A stretch of 64,000 nucleotides of DNA, from the NCBI RefSeq assembly GCF_000264785.1, contig NZ_AFJI01000023.1, positions 1 to 64,000 on the forward strand, read 5' to 3'. Position 1 is the stretch's first letter, and every line of letters starts with the position of its first letter. Origin of the DNA: Edwardsiella ictaluri ATCC 33202 (GTDB lineage Bacteria > Pseudomonadota > Gammaproteobacteria > Enterobacterales > Enterobacteriaceae). A model generated the notes under the pieces. That model searched no databases. It was not told the DNA's origin and worked only from the letters and a program-made list of their open reading frames with translations. A program made the translations under genes and the position numbers. This document shows positions 41,257 through 51,848 of this stretch, one piece after another.

Positions 41257-41604
41257 CGCACGTTGGCGTATTTTCCCGTGCTGCGTCTGGCGCCGCGCTG
41301 TGCAAATAAAAATCAAAAGCACCACGGGGGAGAAAAAACGGTGGCGAACAGTGAGCTATTCCATGCTGAAGCGAGACAGTGCGAGACAGTAAGGCCAAGC
41401 TATGCTACAAACTAAGCCGATATGCACCTTTAATGGAATGGAGCGGGTATAGATCAAGATCGCCGGGGATCATCTCCCTTAGGCTATGGAAACTATATTC
41501 GACAAGTGCAGTGCTATAGCAGGTTACTAGGCAGTTCCCGGCCCCGTCCAGCGGGGATGCGTTTGGCGCACCGGGGATGCGATAACAACAGAGGATAATA
41601 GCGA
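41257..41604 (+). other. crp upstream region with 10-bp tandem duplication
   Basis: About 350 nt of leader and control DNA before crp. GCGAGACAGT is repeated twice in tandem at 41371-41390. In E. coli this interval carries the crp promoters and CRP autoregulatory sites; I do not see an unambiguous CRP site here. No prkB or yhfA remnant is recognisable. Confidence 0.5.
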
Positions 41605-42237
41605 ATGGTTCTCGGCAAACCGCAAACAGATCCAACTCTCGAATGGTTCCTGTCTCATTGCCATATTCACAAATATCCGTCCAAAAGTACCTTGATTCAC
41701 CAAGGTGAAAAAGCGGAGACGCTTTATTACATCGTAAAGGGATCTGTAGCGGTACTGATTAAGGATGAAGAGGGTAAGGAGATGATTCTCTCCTACCTGA
41801 ACCAGGGCGACTTCATTGGCGAGCTGGGGTTGTTTGAGGAAGGGCAGGAGCGTAGTGCCTGGGTGCGGGCGAAGACTGCCTGTGAGGTGGCTGAAATTTC
41901 CTACAAGAAATTCCGCCAGCTGATCCAGGTTAACCCAGATATTTTGATGCGTCTGTCTTCCCAGATGGCGCGTCGTCTGCAGGTCACGTCAGAGAAAGTC
42001 GGTAACCTGGCCTTCCTGGATGTGACAGGCCGTATTGCTCAGACGCTGTTGAATCTGGCCAAGCAGCCAGATGCGATGACGCACCCAGACGGCATGCAGA
42101 TTAAAATCACCCGTCAGGAGATCGGCCAGATTGTGGGTTGCTCTCGTGAAACGGTAGGACGTATCCTGAAGATGCTGGAGGATCAGAACCTGATCTCGGC
42201 ACACGGTAAAACCATCGTCGTCTACGGGACGCGTTGA
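41605..42237 (+). CDS. crp: cAMP receptor protein Crp
   Basis: Global activator/repressor of carbon-source genes, a homodimer binding cAMP. 210 residues, practically identical to E. coli Crp (Ser instead of Ala in [12 protein letters not shown] is one of few changes). cAMP-binding segment [19 protein letters not shown]; recognition helix [13 protein letters not shown]. It likely acts on the mal, ula, glp and glg genes in this window. AGAGGA precedes the start. Confidence 0.99.
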   Translation: MVLGKPQTDPTLEWFLSHCHIHKYPSKSTLIHQGEKAETLYYIVKGSVAVLIKDEEGKEMILSYLNQGDFIGELGLFEEGQERSAWVRAKTACEVAEISYKKFRQLIQVNPDILMRLSSQMARRLQVTSEKVGNLAFLDVTGRIAQTLLNLAKQPDAMTHPDGMQIKITRQEIGQIVGCSRETVGRILKMLEDQNLISAHGKTIVVYGTR

Positions 42238-42245
42238 TTTTGCGC

Positions 42246-42267
42246 CCGCGCCGCACGAGCGGCGCGG
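42246..42267 (+). other. Inverted repeat after crp
   Basis: CCGCGCCGC (42246-42254) pairs perfectly with GCGGCGCGG (42259-42267) across a 4-nt loop, 9 nt after the crp stop. No T-run follows, so it is at best a weak terminator or an mRNA-end stabiliser. Confidence 0.5.
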
Positions 42268-42297
42268 AATCTTCAACCCATCCCCAGGATGGTGCTC

Positions 42298-44370
42298 ATG
42301 TGGCGGCGCTTTATCTACCACCCTGAAGTGAACTATGCCCTGCGCCAGACGCTGGTTTTGTGTCTGCCGGTGCTGTTCGGGCTGATGGTAGGCCAGCTGC
42401 AGCAGGGGCTGCTGTTTTCTCTGGTACCGGTCTGCTGTAATATCGCCGGTCTTGACACCCCCCATAAACGCTTCTTTAAACGCCTCGCAGTGGGTGGCAC
42501 CCTGTTCGCGCTCGGCAGCCTTTTATTGCAGATGGCCCTGCTCTGGTCGGTACCGTTGCCGCTGGCCATGCTGCTGTTGGCACTGCTGTTTGGTGTCAAT
42601 GGCGAGATCAGTCCGTTGCACGCCCGTTTACTGCCGGCAACGCTGGTCGCTGCCATCTTTACCCTCAGCATTGTAGGGATGGTACCAATCTGGCAGGGGC
42701 CGCTGCTGTATTTGGTCGGTACGATTTGGTACGGCGCCTTTACCTGGTTTTGGTTTGTTCTGTGGAAAGGGCAGCCGATCCGCGAAACCCTGAATCAGCT
42801 GTACCTGGAGCTGGCGGATTACATTGAGGCCAAGTACAGCCTGCTCACGCAGCACAGCGATCCGCAGACGGCGCTGCCGCCGCTGTTGAACCGTCAGCAA
42901 AAGGTGATGGACCTTATCAGCGTTATTTACCAGCAGATGCACATGCTGTCCCTGGTCCATAACCCGGAGTATAAGAGGTTGGTGCGCTACTTTCAGGTGG
43001 CGCTGGATTTACAGGAGCATATTACCGTAAGCCTCTCCCAGCCGGAGGAGGTACAAACGCTGGTGGCACAGAGCCAGGCCGAGGCGATTATTCGCCGCAA
43101 CGCGCAGGTAGTGGCCGGACGCCTGAGAGTGCTGGCGGATGATATCCAGTACCACCGCTATCCACAGCATTTCTCTATGCGCAGCGAGGTATCGGCGCTG
43201 GAAAAGCTGGCCAGCCGCTACCCGGATAATCCGGTTGGCCAGTTCTGTCTGCACCACTTTAGCCGGATGGGGCGTCTGCTGGAGCGGCAGCGTCCGCTCT
43301 ATCAGCGCCAGCTGATGGCGACCCAGCAACGTCTGCCGTTCTGGCCGGCACTGCGTGCCTACTGTTCCCTGAAGTCTGGCGCGCTACGCAACGCGCTGCG
43401 TCTGGGACTGACGCTGACGGCTGGCAGCGGGCTGGGGATCCTGCTGGCGCTGCCTAAGCCCTATTGGATCATGCTGACCACCATGCTGGTGATCCAGAAT
43501 GGCTATAATGCGACGCGGGTGCGTATTCAGCACCGGGCGATGGGCACCTTTGCCGGTCTGATCATCGCCGCCGGTCTGCTGCAGCTGACGCTGAGCGAAT
43601 ATGCGATGTTGCTGGTGATGCTGCTGGTGACGCTGGGCGCCTACCTGGCGCTGCGTAAGAATTACGGTCTGGCGGTGATAGGCTTTACGGTCAGCGCCGT
43701 ATTCACCCTGCAGCTATTGGCGCTGAACGGCTCGCACTTCCTGGTGCCGCGCCTGGTGGATACGCTGCTGGGCTGTATTCTGGCCTTCGCCAGCACCATC
43801 TGGTTGTGGCCGCAGTGGCAGAGCGGCCTGCTGCGTAAAAACGCCCACCAGGCGCTGGAGGCCTACCAGGATGAGCTGCGCCTGCTGCTCTCTGCCGAAC
43901 CGGGGGTCAGTGAGCTGGCCTATGCCCGGATGCGCAGCAACCAGGCGCAGAATACGCTCTACTCCTCGCTGAGCCAAGCGATGCAGGAGCCGGGATTTGA
44001 TTCGCGCTACCTGGCGGATATGCGTCTGTGGATCAGCCACAGCCAGTTTATTGTCGAGCATTTGAATGCCATGACGATTTTGGCGCGCGAGCACTATATG
44101 CTGACGCCGCGCCTGGCACAGGACTATCTGCAATGTGGCGAGATCGCGCTGCAGCTGTGCCAGCAGCGTCTGGAGCACGATGGCCCGAGCAGCAACGACA
44201 GCCAGGCGGTTCCGATACCGGAGCCGCAGCAGGGGATGCCGATGACGCCGATGGAGGTGCATCTGCGCCGCATTCTGTCGCACCTGCGTACCATGCATAC
44301 CATTTCATCTATCGCCTGGCGCCAGCGCCCGCATCACGGGCTGTGGCTCAGCCGCCGACTGCGCGACTGA
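42298..44370 (+). CDS. yhfK: FUSC-family membrane protein YhfK
   Basis: Inner-membrane protein of 690 residues (ATG 42298, MWRRFIYHPEVNYALRQ; an ATG three codons earlier is also possible). Two blocks of hydrophobic helices (about residues 20-150 and 370-510) frame soluble regions, the layout of the fusaric-acid-resistance/YccS-YhfK family. Function is unproven; efflux is suggested by the family only. crp-yhfK adjacency is as in E. coli, where argD follows; here the ula operon follows. Confidence 0.92.
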   Translation: MWRRFIYHPEVNYALRQTLVLCLPVLFGLMVGQLQQGLLFSLVPVCCNIAGLDTPHKRFFKRLAVGGTLFALGSLLLQMALLWSVPLPLAMLLLALLFGVNGEISPLHARLLPATLVAAIFTLSIVGMVPIWQGPLLYLVGTIWYGAFTWFWFVLWKGQPIRETLNQLYLELADYIEAKYSLLTQHSDPQTALPPLLNRQQKVMDLISVIYQQMHMLSLVHNPEYKRLVRYFQVALDLQEHITVSLSQPEEVQTLVAQSQAEAIIRRNAQVVAGRLRVLADDIQYHRYPQHFSMRSEVSALEKLASRYPDNPVGQFCLHHFSRMGRLLERQRPLYQRQLMATQQRLPFWPALRAYCSLKSGALRNALRLGLTLTAGSGLGILLALPKPYWIMLTTMLVIQNGYNATRVRIQHRAMGTFAGLIIAAGLLQLTLSEYAMLLVMLLVTLGAYLALRKNYGLAVIGFTVSAVFTLQLLALNGSHFLVPRLVDTLLGCILAFASTIWLWPQWQSGLLRKNAHQALEAYQDELRLLLSAEPGVSELAYARMRSNQAQNTLYSSLSQAMQEPGFDSRYLADMRLWISHSQFIVEHLNAMTILAREHYMLTPRLAQDYLQCGEIALQLCQQRLEHDGPSSNDSQAVPIPEPQQGMPMTPMEVHLRRILSHLRTMHTISSIAWRQRPHHGLWLSRRLRD

Positions 44371-44387
44371 GCCGGGGAGCCGACGCG

Positions 44388-45077
44388 TTAGCCGCGCTGG
44401 CCGTAGTAGGCATCCGGTCCGTGCTTGCGCCGGAAATGTTTATCGTGCAGCGCCCGATCCATCGGGGCGAGCCGCGGGTTCAGGCTATGGGCAATCCAGG
44501 CCATTTTGGCCACCTCTTCCAGCACCACCGCGTTATGCACCGCCTGTGCCGCGCTCTCTCCCCACGCGAAGGAGCCGTGCTGGTGAACGACGATCCCCGG
44601 CATATGGCCCGGGTCGCGCTGCGCCAGCGTTTCGATGATGACCAGCCCGGTGTGATGCTCATAGTCGTGGTCGATCTCGGCGGTGCTCAGCGCGCGGGTG
44701 CAGGGAATGTCGCCATCGAAGTAGTCAGCGTGGGTGGTGCCGAGCGCCGGGATGGCCCGCCCCGCCTGTGCCCAGGCGGTCGCATGGGTCGAGTGGGTAT
44801 GCACAATGCCGCCCAGCTGCGGGTAGCGACGGTACAGTGCCAGGTGGGTCGGGGTGTCGGAGGAGGGGCGCAGCGCGCCAGCGACGATCCGTCCGTCAAG
44901 ATCGACGACGACCATCTCATCGGGGGTCAGTGCCTCATAGGCGACGCCGCTGGGTTTGATGACGACATGGCCGCACTGGCGATCGATGGCGCTGACGTTG
45001 CCCCAGGTAAAGGTGACCAGCCCGTGGTGCGGCAGGGCCATGTTGGCCTGGCAGACCTGCTGTTTCAGCCGTTCCAT
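44388..45077 (-). CDS. ulaF: L-ribulose-5-phosphate 4-epimerase UlaF
   Basis: Class-II aldolase-family zinc enzyme; last step of the ascorbate pathway, giving D-xylulose-5-phosphate for the pentose-phosphate pathway. ATG 45077 gives 229 residues (E. coli 228). Zinc ligands [14 protein letters not shown], phosphate-binding PSG and [11 protein letters not shown] are conserved. It overlaps the end of ulaE by 13 nt. Confidence 0.96.
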   Translation of the reverse strand: MERLKQQVCQANMALPHHGLVTFTWGNVSAIDRQCGHVVIKPSGVAYEALTPDEMVVVDLDGRIVAGALRPSSDTPTHLALYRRYPQLGGIVHTHSTHATAWAQAGRAIPALGTTHADYFDGDIPCTRALSTAEIDHDYEHHTGLVIIETLAQRDPGHMPGIVVHQHGSFAWGESAAQAVHNAVVLEEVAKMAWIAHSLNPRLAPMDRALHDKHFRRKHGPDAYYGQRG

Positions 45078-45937
45078 GATGCCTCCTGTGCCACCGCCAG
45101 CCCGGCACGCCGCATCCGCTCCATGACCCAGTCGCGCGCCTCGCGCACCGCCTGCAGAGGGCCCGGGGCGCTTTCGTTCCACATCTCGATCAGGTAGGGA
45201 CCGCGGTAGCCATGGCGATCCAGCGTGCGGAAGCAGGCCTCAAAGTCGACCACGCCGCTGCCGAAGGGCACATCCCGAAACTGGCCCGGCCGGGTGTCTT
45301 TGACATGTACGGCGACGATGTGGTCGATGGCTGCCGCCAGCTCCAGTTCGACATCATTATCCCAGGCCGAAAGATTGCCGATATCCGGGTAGATCTGGAA
45401 CCAGGGGCTGCGCAGATAGCGGCAGTAGCCGAGTGCCTTGCTGATGGAGTTGAGCAGCGGCGTGTCCATGGTCTCCATGGCCAGCGTGACCTGTGCCCGG
45501 CTAGCCAGGGTGACAGCCTGGCTCAGCCCCTCGCGGAACAGCTGGCGGGTCAGGGGATTGCCCTGCTGATAGTAGACGTCGTATCCCGCCAGCTGAATCA
45601 CCCGGATCCCCAGATCCTGTGCGAGGGTAATCGCGTGGGCCAGCAGCCGCAGCGCCTGGCGTCTGACCTCCTGATCCTCGCTGCCCAGCGGAAATCGGCG
45701 GTGGGCGCTGAGGCACAGGGAGGGAATACGCACGCCGCTGTGCGCCATCGCCGCCAGCAGCTCCAAACGCTGCTGGCGCGACCAGCTCAGCCGGGCCAGG
45801 CGGCGATCGCTTTCATCGATAGACATTTCGACGAAGTCGAACCCGAGCTGTGCGGCCTGTGTCAGGCGCTGTGGCCACTCCTCGTCGGCCGGCAGCGCCT
45901 TTTCATAGATGCCCAGCGGCACGGTAGGATGCAGCAT
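45065..45937 (-). CDS. ulaE: L-xylulose-5-phosphate 3-epimerase UlaE
   Basis: TIM-barrel epimerase converting L-xylulose-5-phosphate to L-ribulose-5-phosphate. 290 residues from ATG 45937 (E. coli 284), with metal/catalytic Glu in MSIDESDRR and in AMETMDTP, and [18 protein letters not shown]. Starts 10 nt after ulaD behind AAGGAG. Confidence 0.95.
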   Translation of the reverse strand: MLHPTVPLGIYEKALPADEEWPQRLTQAAQLGFDFVEMSIDESDRRLARLSWSRQQRLELLAAMAHSGVRIPSLCLSAHRRFPLGSEDQEVRRQALRLLAHAITLAQDLGIRVIQLAGYDVYYQQGNPLTRQLFREGLSQAVTLASRAQVTLAMETMDTPLLNSISKALGYCRYLRSPWFQIYPDIGNLSAWDNDVELELAAAIDHIVAVHVKDTRPGQFRDVPFGSGVVDFEACFRTLDRHGYRGPYLIEMWNESAPGPLQAVREARDWVMERMRRAGLAVAQEASWNG

Positions 45938-45947
45938 ATTGGTCTCC

Positions 45948-46604
45948 TTAGCCCCACAGCTGGGCGATGCGCTGTTTGAAGCGATGCGCGGCGGCCAGCG
46001 GATCGTCGGCCTCGCGGATGCTGCGTCCGGCGATGAAAACATGCACCGGGATCCCCTGAAACAGCGGAAGATCGTCCAGGGTGAGGCCACCGGTCACCGT
46101 GACGCGAAAGCCCATGTCGCTCAGGCGGCGTATGGCGTCGATATCCGCCTGTCCCCAGGCCACCCCCGCCGCCTGTGCGTCGCGGCTGCGGTGGTAGACC
46201 ACCTGACCGATACCCGCCTGGCGCCAGGCCTGTGCCTGCTCCCAGGTCCAGTAGCCGGTCAGCTCGATTTGCAGATCGCCGTCGAACGCCTGCGCGACCG
46301 CCAGCGCGTTCTTGGCCGTAGCGATATCGGCACAGCAGATCACGGTGATCCAGTCGGCGTTGGCCTCAAAACACATGCGCGCCAGGATGGCGCCGGCATC
46401 GGCAATTTTGGCGTCGGCCAAGATGATCTTGTGGGGATAGAGCGCCTTGAGATCGCGTATGGCGCGCACGCCCTCGCCGACGCACAGTATCGTGCCGACC
46501 TCGATGATATCGACGGCTTCGACGATCTGCCGGGTGGTGAGGTAGGCCGCCTCCAGCGTTGGGTTATCCAGCGCGATTTGCAGCATAGGCAGGGACGGTA
46601 TCAT
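45948..46604 (-). CDS. ulaD: 3-keto-L-gulonate-6-phosphate decarboxylase UlaD
   Basis: Orotidine-monophosphate-decarboxylase-superfamily enzyme that decarboxylates 3-keto-L-gulonate-6-phosphate to L-xylulose-5-phosphate, Mg-dependent. 218 residues; [18 protein letters not shown], the metal motif [10 protein letters not shown] and [12 protein letters not shown] match E. coli UlaD. ATG overlaps the ulaC stop. Confidence 0.97.
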   Translation of the reverse strand: MIPSLPMLQIALDNPTLEAAYLTTRQIVEAVDIIEVGTILCVGEGVRAIRDLKALYPHKIILADAKIADAGAILARMCFEANADWITVICCADIATAKNALAVAQAFDGDLQIELTGYWTWEQAQAWRQAGIGQVVYHRSRDAQAAGVAWGQADIDAIRRLSDMGFRVTVTGGLTLDDLPLFQGIPVHVFIAGRSIREADDPLAAAHRFKQRIAQLWG

Positions 46605-47089
46605 GAGGAGACTCCCTGGGGATGCGATGGGGTGGTTGCCGAATCGATGAGCGCCAGCACCTGCGCAGGCGCGCGGCAGGCGCGCAGGCGCGTAAAGTTG
46701 GCCTCATCCTCGAACAGGTCGACGATCTGACGGATACCGACCTCCTGATGGGTGTGGGCGTCGACGGCGGCCAGGGTGATCAGAATGTCCACCGGGTCGT
46801 TATCCTCATGGCCGAACGCGACCGGCGTACGCAGGGTGACCAGTGCAAAGCCGGTCTTGATCACCCCCTCTTCCGGGCGCCCGTGCGGCATGGCCAGCCC
46901 CGGAGCCAGCACAAAGTAGGGGCCAAAGCGCGCGACGCTATCCAGGATGGCCCGGTAGTAGCGTGGCTCTACGACGCCGGCGCTGACCAGGAGATCCACG
47001 CCGATCCTGACGGCCGCAGGCCAGTCCGCCGCCTCGGCCTGTAGGCGGATGCTGTGGTTTTCCGCCAGAGAGTCTCGCAGTTTCATCAT
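46601..47089 (-). CDS. ulaC: Ascorbate PTS component IIA, UlaC
   Basis: Cytosolic PTS EIIA (mannitol/fructose-type fold) relaying phosphate from HPr to UlaB. 162 residues (161 if the second ATG is used); the phosphorylated His is in [11 protein letters not shown] (residue 68/69). 6 nt after ulaB. Confidence 0.95.
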   Translation of the reverse strand: MMKLRDSLAENHSIRLQAEAADWPAAVRIGVDLLVSAGVVEPRYYRAILDSVARFGPYFVLAPGLAMPHGRPEEGVIKTGFALVTLRTPVAFGHEDNDPVDILITLAAVDAHTHQEVGIRQIVDLFEDEANFTRLRACRAPAQVLALIDSATTPSHPQGVSS

Positions 47090-47095
47090 GGCTCC

Positions 47096-47401
47096 TTAGC
47101 TGAGGTCCTGGGGGAAATGGGCGCGGATGACCTCCAGCAGCCTGGGGCCGAACTCGTCTGCCGACAGCATATTGCGCACCCCGACCACGTATTTATTGCC
47201 GCTGACGCTGATCTCGCCGGCGACGTGGGTGGAGGCAATGATGATATCTGCGCCGCTCAGCTCCGATTTATACTCGCCGACCGCGCAGCTGTTGACGCTG
47301 TGGTCAACGCCCTGCTGGGTCAGAAACTGATCCACCTTCATCTTCATGATCATTGAGCTGCCTTGGCCGTTACCGCAGACGGCGAGAATGCGTACTGTCA
47401 T
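47096..47401 (-). CDS. ulaB: Ascorbate PTS component IIB, UlaB
   Basis: PTS EIIB that phosphorylates ascorbate during transport through UlaA. 101 residues from ATG 47401; phospho-Cys9 in [11 protein letters not shown]. Earlier in-frame starts lie inside ulaA and are not needed. Confidence 0.95.
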   Translation of the reverse strand: MTVRILAVCGNGQGSSMIMKMKVDQFLTQQGVDHSVNSCAVGEYKSELSGADIIIASTHVAGEISVSGNKYVVGVRNMLSADEFGPRLLEVIRAHFPQDLS

Positions 47402-47418
47402 GATGTTTCTCCATGGAG

Positions 47419-48816
47419 TTAGTGTGTTGTGCCGCGCGCCGGATCGGTCTGCGCCGCCTCTTCTGCCCGCAGGCTGCGCCCGGCAACCAGCATGTAAGCC
47501 AGGGCGATCAGCAGCAGAATGCCCATAAACCACAGCCCCAGCGTCAGTCCCTGGATCATCGGCGGAGCCAGGATGGACCAGTCGGCCATCCCCATCCAGG
47601 CGCTGAGCCCGGTAAGTTTGACGGCCCAGACGCAGCCGAAGATTTCAATCATCCCCATGACCAGACAAATCTTGATGGCTGCCCGCCAGCCGCCGAAGTG
47701 GTTGGCAAAGACGCCGATCGTCGCGTTGGAGAAGAACATGGGGATAAAGCCGGGGATGATCAGGATAGGCGACCCCAGCAGGATCAGGATGCCGATGGCG
47801 ATCAGCTGCCCGATGGTGCCCCAGATAAATCCCCAAACGACGGCGTTGGGGGCAAAACTGTAGATGGCCGCGCAGTCGATGGCCAGCACGGCGCCGGGGA
47901 TCAGGCGCTGGGAGATGCCGGTGAAGGCCTCGGACAGCTCCGCGACAAACATGCGCACGCCCTGAACGATGATGAAGATCGCGACGGCGAACTGGAAGCC
48001 GGTCTGCAGGATGTAGATGCTCCAGTGGGCTTTCCCCGCCATCAGCTGGACGGCGTCCAGCCCGAAAGAGCCGAGGATCAGCCCGAAGAACAGGGTCATC
48101 ACGATTGCGGTCGAGACGATATTGTCGTGGAAGATATTCAGCCAGCCGGGCAACCTGAGATCTTCCACGCTCTCCTCCCTGCGCCCCAGATAGGGGGCCA
48201 ACCGATAGGCCAGCCAGGAGGCAAACTGCTGCTGATGGCCAATGGAGAAGCCGCAGCCGTCGGTGACCTCCTGAGTGGGGCGATACATCATGTTGGCGGT
48301 GATGCCCCAGTAGAGCGAGACCAGCAGCGCGCTGCACAGGATCGTGGTCCACATGGGATAGCCGAAGATATAGAACACCACGGCGATAAGCCCGGCCTGC
48401 TGAAACATGATGTGGCCGGTCAGCATGATGGTGCGGATGCCGGTGAGGCGGCGCAGCAGGACGTAGAGAATGTTCAGCGCCAGCGCCAGCAGCACGGTAT
48501 AGCCTACCCAGCTGTAGGCGTCGCCCATGCGCTCTATGGTGGCCATCATCGAGGCGTAGGTGTCTGAAATGGCTCCGTTGATGTGATAGACCTCAGACAT
48601 CTTGGCCACCACCGGTTTGAAGGTTGACGTCAGGATGCCGGATCCCGCCTGCAGCAGCATAAAGCCGATGATGGTTTTGATGGTGCCCTTGATGATCACC
48701 GTCGCCGGTTTACGCAGCAGCAGGTAGCCGAGACAGGTGACAATCCCCAGCAGCAGGGGGGCATTGGTCATCACCTGATTGAAAAAAATCAGAAAGGCAC
48801 GGTACAGAATATCCAT
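47419..48816 (-). CDS. ulaA: Ascorbate PTS permease IIC, UlaA
   Basis: Membrane channel of the L-ascorbate phosphotransferase system. 465 residues from ATG 48816 ([20 protein letters not shown]), identical in length to E. coli UlaA; about eleven hydrophobic helices, with the conserved [18 protein letters not shown] and [21 protein letters not shown]. First gene of ulaABCDEF, divergent from ulaG. Confidence 0.97.
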   Translation of the reverse strand: MDILYRAFLIFFNQVMTNAPLLLGIVTCLGYLLLRKPATVIIKGTIKTIIGFMLLQAGSGILTSTFKPVVAKMSEVYHINGAISDTYASMMATIERMGDAYSWVGYTVLLALALNILYVLLRRLTGIRTIMLTGHIMFQQAGLIAVVFYIFGYPMWTTILCSALLVSLYWGITANMMYRPTQEVTDGCGFSIGHQQQFASWLAYRLAPYLGRREESVEDLRLPGWLNIFHDNIVSTAIVMTLFFGLILGSFGLDAVQLMAGKAHWSIYILQTGFQFAVAIFIIVQGVRMFVAELSEAFTGISQRLIPGAVLAIDCAAIYSFAPNAVVWGFIWGTIGQLIAIGILILLGSPILIIPGFIPMFFSNATIGVFANHFGGWRAAIKICLVMGMIEIFGCVWAVKLTGLSAWMGMADWSILAPPMIQGLTLGLWFMGILLLIALAYMLVAGRSLRAEEAAQTDPARGTTH

Positions 48817-49195
48817 AGCGTTCTCCGTTCGGCGTGGATCCTGAGCGCGGATCCGGGGGATTGCGCTCAGGGCTATGTATAATTTGACCACTCTAACAAT
48901 CATAAAAAATCACTTAAAGATTAAATGTGATCATTTGTGATTATGATCTCAACTTGTCGATCGCCCTGTGGGCAGGCGTTCCCTGGGCTGCATCGCCCGG
49001 CGCTGTATTTTTATCTACATGATTATAAATAATAATTTATTTTTTGGTGGCCATGGCGCCACAGTGCGGAGGGATAGCCTCTCGTATCGGGTATATCTTG
49101 ACATCACGTCACTACACTATTGCAATCAAAATTGATCTAAATATGATTGTTATTGATTTCATGTGCTGCACTGGCGAGCCGATAGGAGGCCGACG
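48817..49195. promoter_or_regulatory. ulaA-ulaG divergent control region
   Basis: AT-rich 380-nt region between divergent ulaA and ulaG. It contains repeated TGTGAT/ATGATT-type elements: AAATGTGATC at 48923-48932 is a perfect CRP half-site-like decamer, followed by TTTGTGATTATGATC, and ATGATTGTTATTGAT near 49143. In E. coli UlaR and CRP/IHF act in this interval; individual sites here are predictions. Confidence 0.5.
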
Positions 49196-50260
49196 ATGAG
49201 TAAACTTGATGGTATTACCCGCGAGTCCTGGATCCTGAATACGTTTCCGGAGTGGGGAACCTGGCTGAACGAGGAGATAGAGCAGACGACGGTGGATCCC
49301 GGTAGCTTTGCGATGTGGTGGCTGGGCTGTACCGGGATCTGGCTGAAGTCGGCGGGGGGAGCGAATCTGTGCGTCGATTTTTGGTGCGGAACCGGTAAGC
49401 GTAGCCACGCCAATCCGTGGATGGCAGCAGGGCACCAGATGCAGCGGATGGCCGGGGTGCGGAAGCTGCAGCCCAATCTGCGCACCTCGCCCTTTGTGCT
49501 CGATCCTTTTGCCATCCGCGAGATCGATGTGCTGCTGGCGACCCACGATCATAACGATCATATCGATATCAATGTGGCGGCCGCAGTGTTGCGCAATGCG
49601 GCGCCGGACGTCCCCTTCATCGGCCCGCAGCGCTGCGTCGATCTGTGGGTATCTTGGGGCGTGCCGCGCGATCGCTGCCGGGTGGTGGTCCCCGGCGATA
49701 CGATCCGGATCAAAGATACGGAGATCGTGGCGCTGGACGCCTTCGATCGCACCGCCCTGATCACGCTGCCGCCGTCGGAGCGGGCGCAGGGTACGCTGCC
49801 CGACGGTATGGATCTGCGGGCGGTTAACTACCTGTTTAAGACGCCCGCGGGTTCGCTGTACCACAGCGGCGACTCCCACTACTCCAACTATTACGCCAAG
49901 CACGGCAACGATCATCGCATCGACGTGGCGCTCGGCTCCTATGGCGAGAACCCGCGCGGGATCACCGATAAGATGACCAGCGCCGATATCCTGCGGATGG
50001 CCGAGGCGCTGAAGGTTAAAGTGGTGATCCCGTTTCATCACGATATCTGGTCTAACTTCCAGGCCGATCCGCAGGAGATCCGGGTGCTGTGGCAGATGAA
50101 GAAAGATCGTCTGGGCTACGGTTTCACCCCCTTTATCTGGCAGGTGGGCGGTAAGTTTACCTGGCCACAGGATCAGGGGCGGCTGGAGTATCACTATCCG
50201 CGCGGCTTTGACGACTGCTTCACCCGGGAGCCGGACCTGCCCTTTAAGGCTTTTTTGTAG
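49196..50260 (+). CDS. ulaG: L-ascorbate-6-phosphate lactonase UlaG
   Basis: Metallo-beta-lactamase-fold enzyme opening the lactone of L-ascorbate-6-phosphate, the first cytosolic step. 354 residues from ATG 49196 (TAGGAGG upstream), the E. coli length. Metal ligands THDHNDHID and further His/Asp in [19 protein letters not shown] near the C-terminus. Confidence 0.97.
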   Translation: MSKLDGITRESWILNTFPEWGTWLNEEIEQTTVDPGSFAMWWLGCTGIWLKSAGGANLCVDFWCGTGKRSHANPWMAAGHQMQRMAGVRKLQPNLRTSPFVLDPFAIREIDVLLATHDHNDHIDINVAAAVLRNAAPDVPFIGPQRCVDLWVSWGVPRDRCRVVVPGDTIRIKDTEIVALDAFDRTALITLPPSERAQGTLPDGMDLRAVNYLFKTPAGSLYHSGDSHYSNYYAKHGNDHRIDVALGSYGENPRGITDKMTSADILRMAEALKVKVVIPFHHDIWSNFQADPQEIRVLWQMKKDRLGYGFTPFIWQVGGKFTWPQDQGRLEYHYPRGFDDCFTREPDLPFKAFL

Positions 50261-50269
50261 CCGGGCGGT

Positions 50270-50306
50270 GGCGGTATCTGCGGCAGGGATACCGCCCGAT
50301 TTGTTT
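50270..50306 (+). terminator. Terminator after ulaG
   Basis: GGCGGTATC (50270-50278) and GATACCGCC (50288-50296) form a 9-bp stem with a 9-nt loop, followed by CGATTTGTTT. It separates ulaG from ulaR. Confidence 0.7.
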
Positions 50307-50360
50307 CCCCGCAGCTTTCAAATATACTCATGTTGTAATCATAACTGAGCCTGGATTTTC

Positions 50361-51116
50361 ATGACGGAATCACAACGACATCAGACCCTGCTGGAGATGT
50401 TGCAGCAGGATGGCTTTGTCAGCGTTGAGCAGGTGATCGCGAGCCTGCAGGTATCGCCGGCGACGGCGCGGCGCGATATCAATAAGCTGAATGACGCCGG
50501 TAAGCTGAAAAAGGTGCGCAACGGCGCGGAGGCCGCGAGCCCCAATCGCATGGCCTGGACGCCGATGAATATCCACCGGGCGCAGAATCACGATGAAAAG
50601 GTGCGCATTGCCCGTGCCGCCTCGCGGCTGGTACAGCCGGGTGAGAGCGTAGTGATCAACTGCGGCTCGACGGCATTTTTGCTGGGGCGGGAGCTCTGTG
50701 GACGCGATGTGCAGGTGATTACCAACTATTTGCCGTTGGCTAACTACTTGATAGATCAAGAGCATGATAGCGTGGTGATCATGGGGGGACAGTATAATCG
50801 CACCCAGGCGATCACGCTGGCGCCGGCGGACGGCGATGCCTCGCTGTATGCCGGACACTGGATGTTTACCAGCGGTAAGGGGCTGACCCCGGAGGGGTTG
50901 TACAAGACCGATATGTTGACGGCGATGGCAGAACAGAAGATGCTGAGGTACGCCGGTAAACTGGTGGCGCTGGTGGACAGCAGCAAGGTGGGGCAGCGGG
51001 CCGGGATGCTGTTCGCGCGCACCGGGCAGATCGACATTCTGATCACCGGTCAGGATGCCTCGGCGGAGGTGGTTGCGCACCTGCGTGAGTGCGGCGTGCG
51101 GGTTGAGCTGGTCTGA
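50361..51116 (+). CDS. ulaR: Ascorbate regulon repressor UlaR
   Basis: DeoR-family repressor of the ula genes, released by L-ascorbate-6-phosphate in E. coli. 251 residues; helix-turn-helix [22 protein letters not shown], sugar-phosphate site [10 protein letters not shown] and [10 protein letters not shown]. In E. coli ulaR and ulaG are adjacent in the same way, so the whole regulon is conserved as a block. Confidence 0.95.
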   Translation: MTESQRHQTLLEMLQQDGFVSVEQVIASLQVSPATARRDINKLNDAGKLKKVRNGAEAASPNRMAWTPMNIHRAQNHDEKVRIARAASRLVQPGESVVINCGSTAFLLGRELCGRDVQVITNYLPLANYLIDQEHDSVVIMGGQYNRTQAITLAPADGDASLYAGHWMFTSGKGLTPEGLYKTDMLTAMAEQKMLRYAGKLVALVDSSKVGQRAGMLFARTGQIDILITGQDASAEVVAHLRECGVRVELV

Positions 51117-51174
51117 TCGTGGTGTTCTACGGGGCCTGCTATTATAAAATTAATTGAATGCCAAGAGGTGACGT

Positions 51175-51609
51175 ATGAGACCGCTCATTTATCTATCTCT
51201 TATGGGAGGAGTTTTTTCATGTAGCGCAGCGGATTGCGTGCTTCCATCATCAATCGTAGGAAAAGATGTTTTAGCCATAGTGGATCAGGGTTACTCACCA
51301 TTAAATCCAATGGCGGGTTATGTATATAAGATGTCATTTAAGGAGAAAGGTACGTATTCATACCTTTCCCTGAATGAAAATAAAACCTACCAGGGAACCT
51401 ATCGTTACTCTAGGCTTCCACAAAATAAAAATATTGCAGTGATAAGCGCATCGGCCATTTTTGATGGGTTATCGGTAGCCTATACTATGACCTTGCTATG
51501 CGAAACGAATTTTTCTGGCGTTTATTTTTATCAGCAAAGCGAAGGTACAGGTGGTACCCGAGCCAATACCGCCCGGTATTACTTTCCCGATACAGTAAAA
51601 GCACCGTAA
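51175..51609 (+). CDS. Secreted hypothetical protein (144 aa)
   Basis: AT-rich gene with a good AGAGGTG site, encoding a signal peptide (about residues 1-19, MRPLIYLSLMGGVFSCSAA) and a beta-rich mature domain with alternating Tyr/Thr strands (YKMSFKEKGTYSYLSLNENK, YQGTYRY, FSGVYFYQQSEGTGG). Two Cys in the mature part could pair. The strand pattern recalls small lipocalin-like MoaF-related domains, but I cannot assign a family with confidence. Base composition differs from both neighbours, suggesting recent acquisition. Confidence 0.7.
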   Translation: MRPLIYLSLMGGVFSCSAADCVLPSSIVGKDVLAIVDQGYSPLNPMAGYVYKMSFKEKGTYSYLSLNENKTYQGTYRYSRLPQNKNIAVISASAIFDGLSVAYTMTLLCETNFSGVYFYQQSEGTGGTRANTARYYFPDTVKAP

Positions 51610-51809
51610 ACGGTTTAAGTCTGATGCCCTGCCAGTGAATATGGGCCGTGACGCCGATTTATTGATAGTGATAAAGCGTTAGCTCTTCATCGATGTTCTG
51701 TCATGGGGCGTGGCTTCGTGTTCACGCACCATTACGGGACACAGCCTAGATAATGCCCCGGACAATGACCGGACGTTGCCTATATCTGCAAGGTATTGGC
51801 TTAAAGGGT

Positions 51810-51839
51810 ATCCGTTGATACGTCATCATATCAACGGAT
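51810..51839 (-). terminator. Probable terminator after nfuA
   Basis: ATCCGTTGATA (51810-51820) and TATCAACGGAT (51829-51839) form an 11-bp perfect stem with an 8-nt loop, 9 nt beyond the nfuA stop. On the minus strand it is followed by ACCCTTTAA, a weak U-tract. Confidence 0.6.
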
Positions 51840-51848
51840 TATCACAGA

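Noticed and set aside
47413..48567. 384-residue plus-strand frame opposite ulaA
   Set aside because: Asp/Gly/Gln-rich translation typical of the reverse complement of a membrane protein gene.
49112..50194. 360-residue minus-strand frame opposite ulaG
   Set aside because: Antisense to the well-supported lactonase gene.
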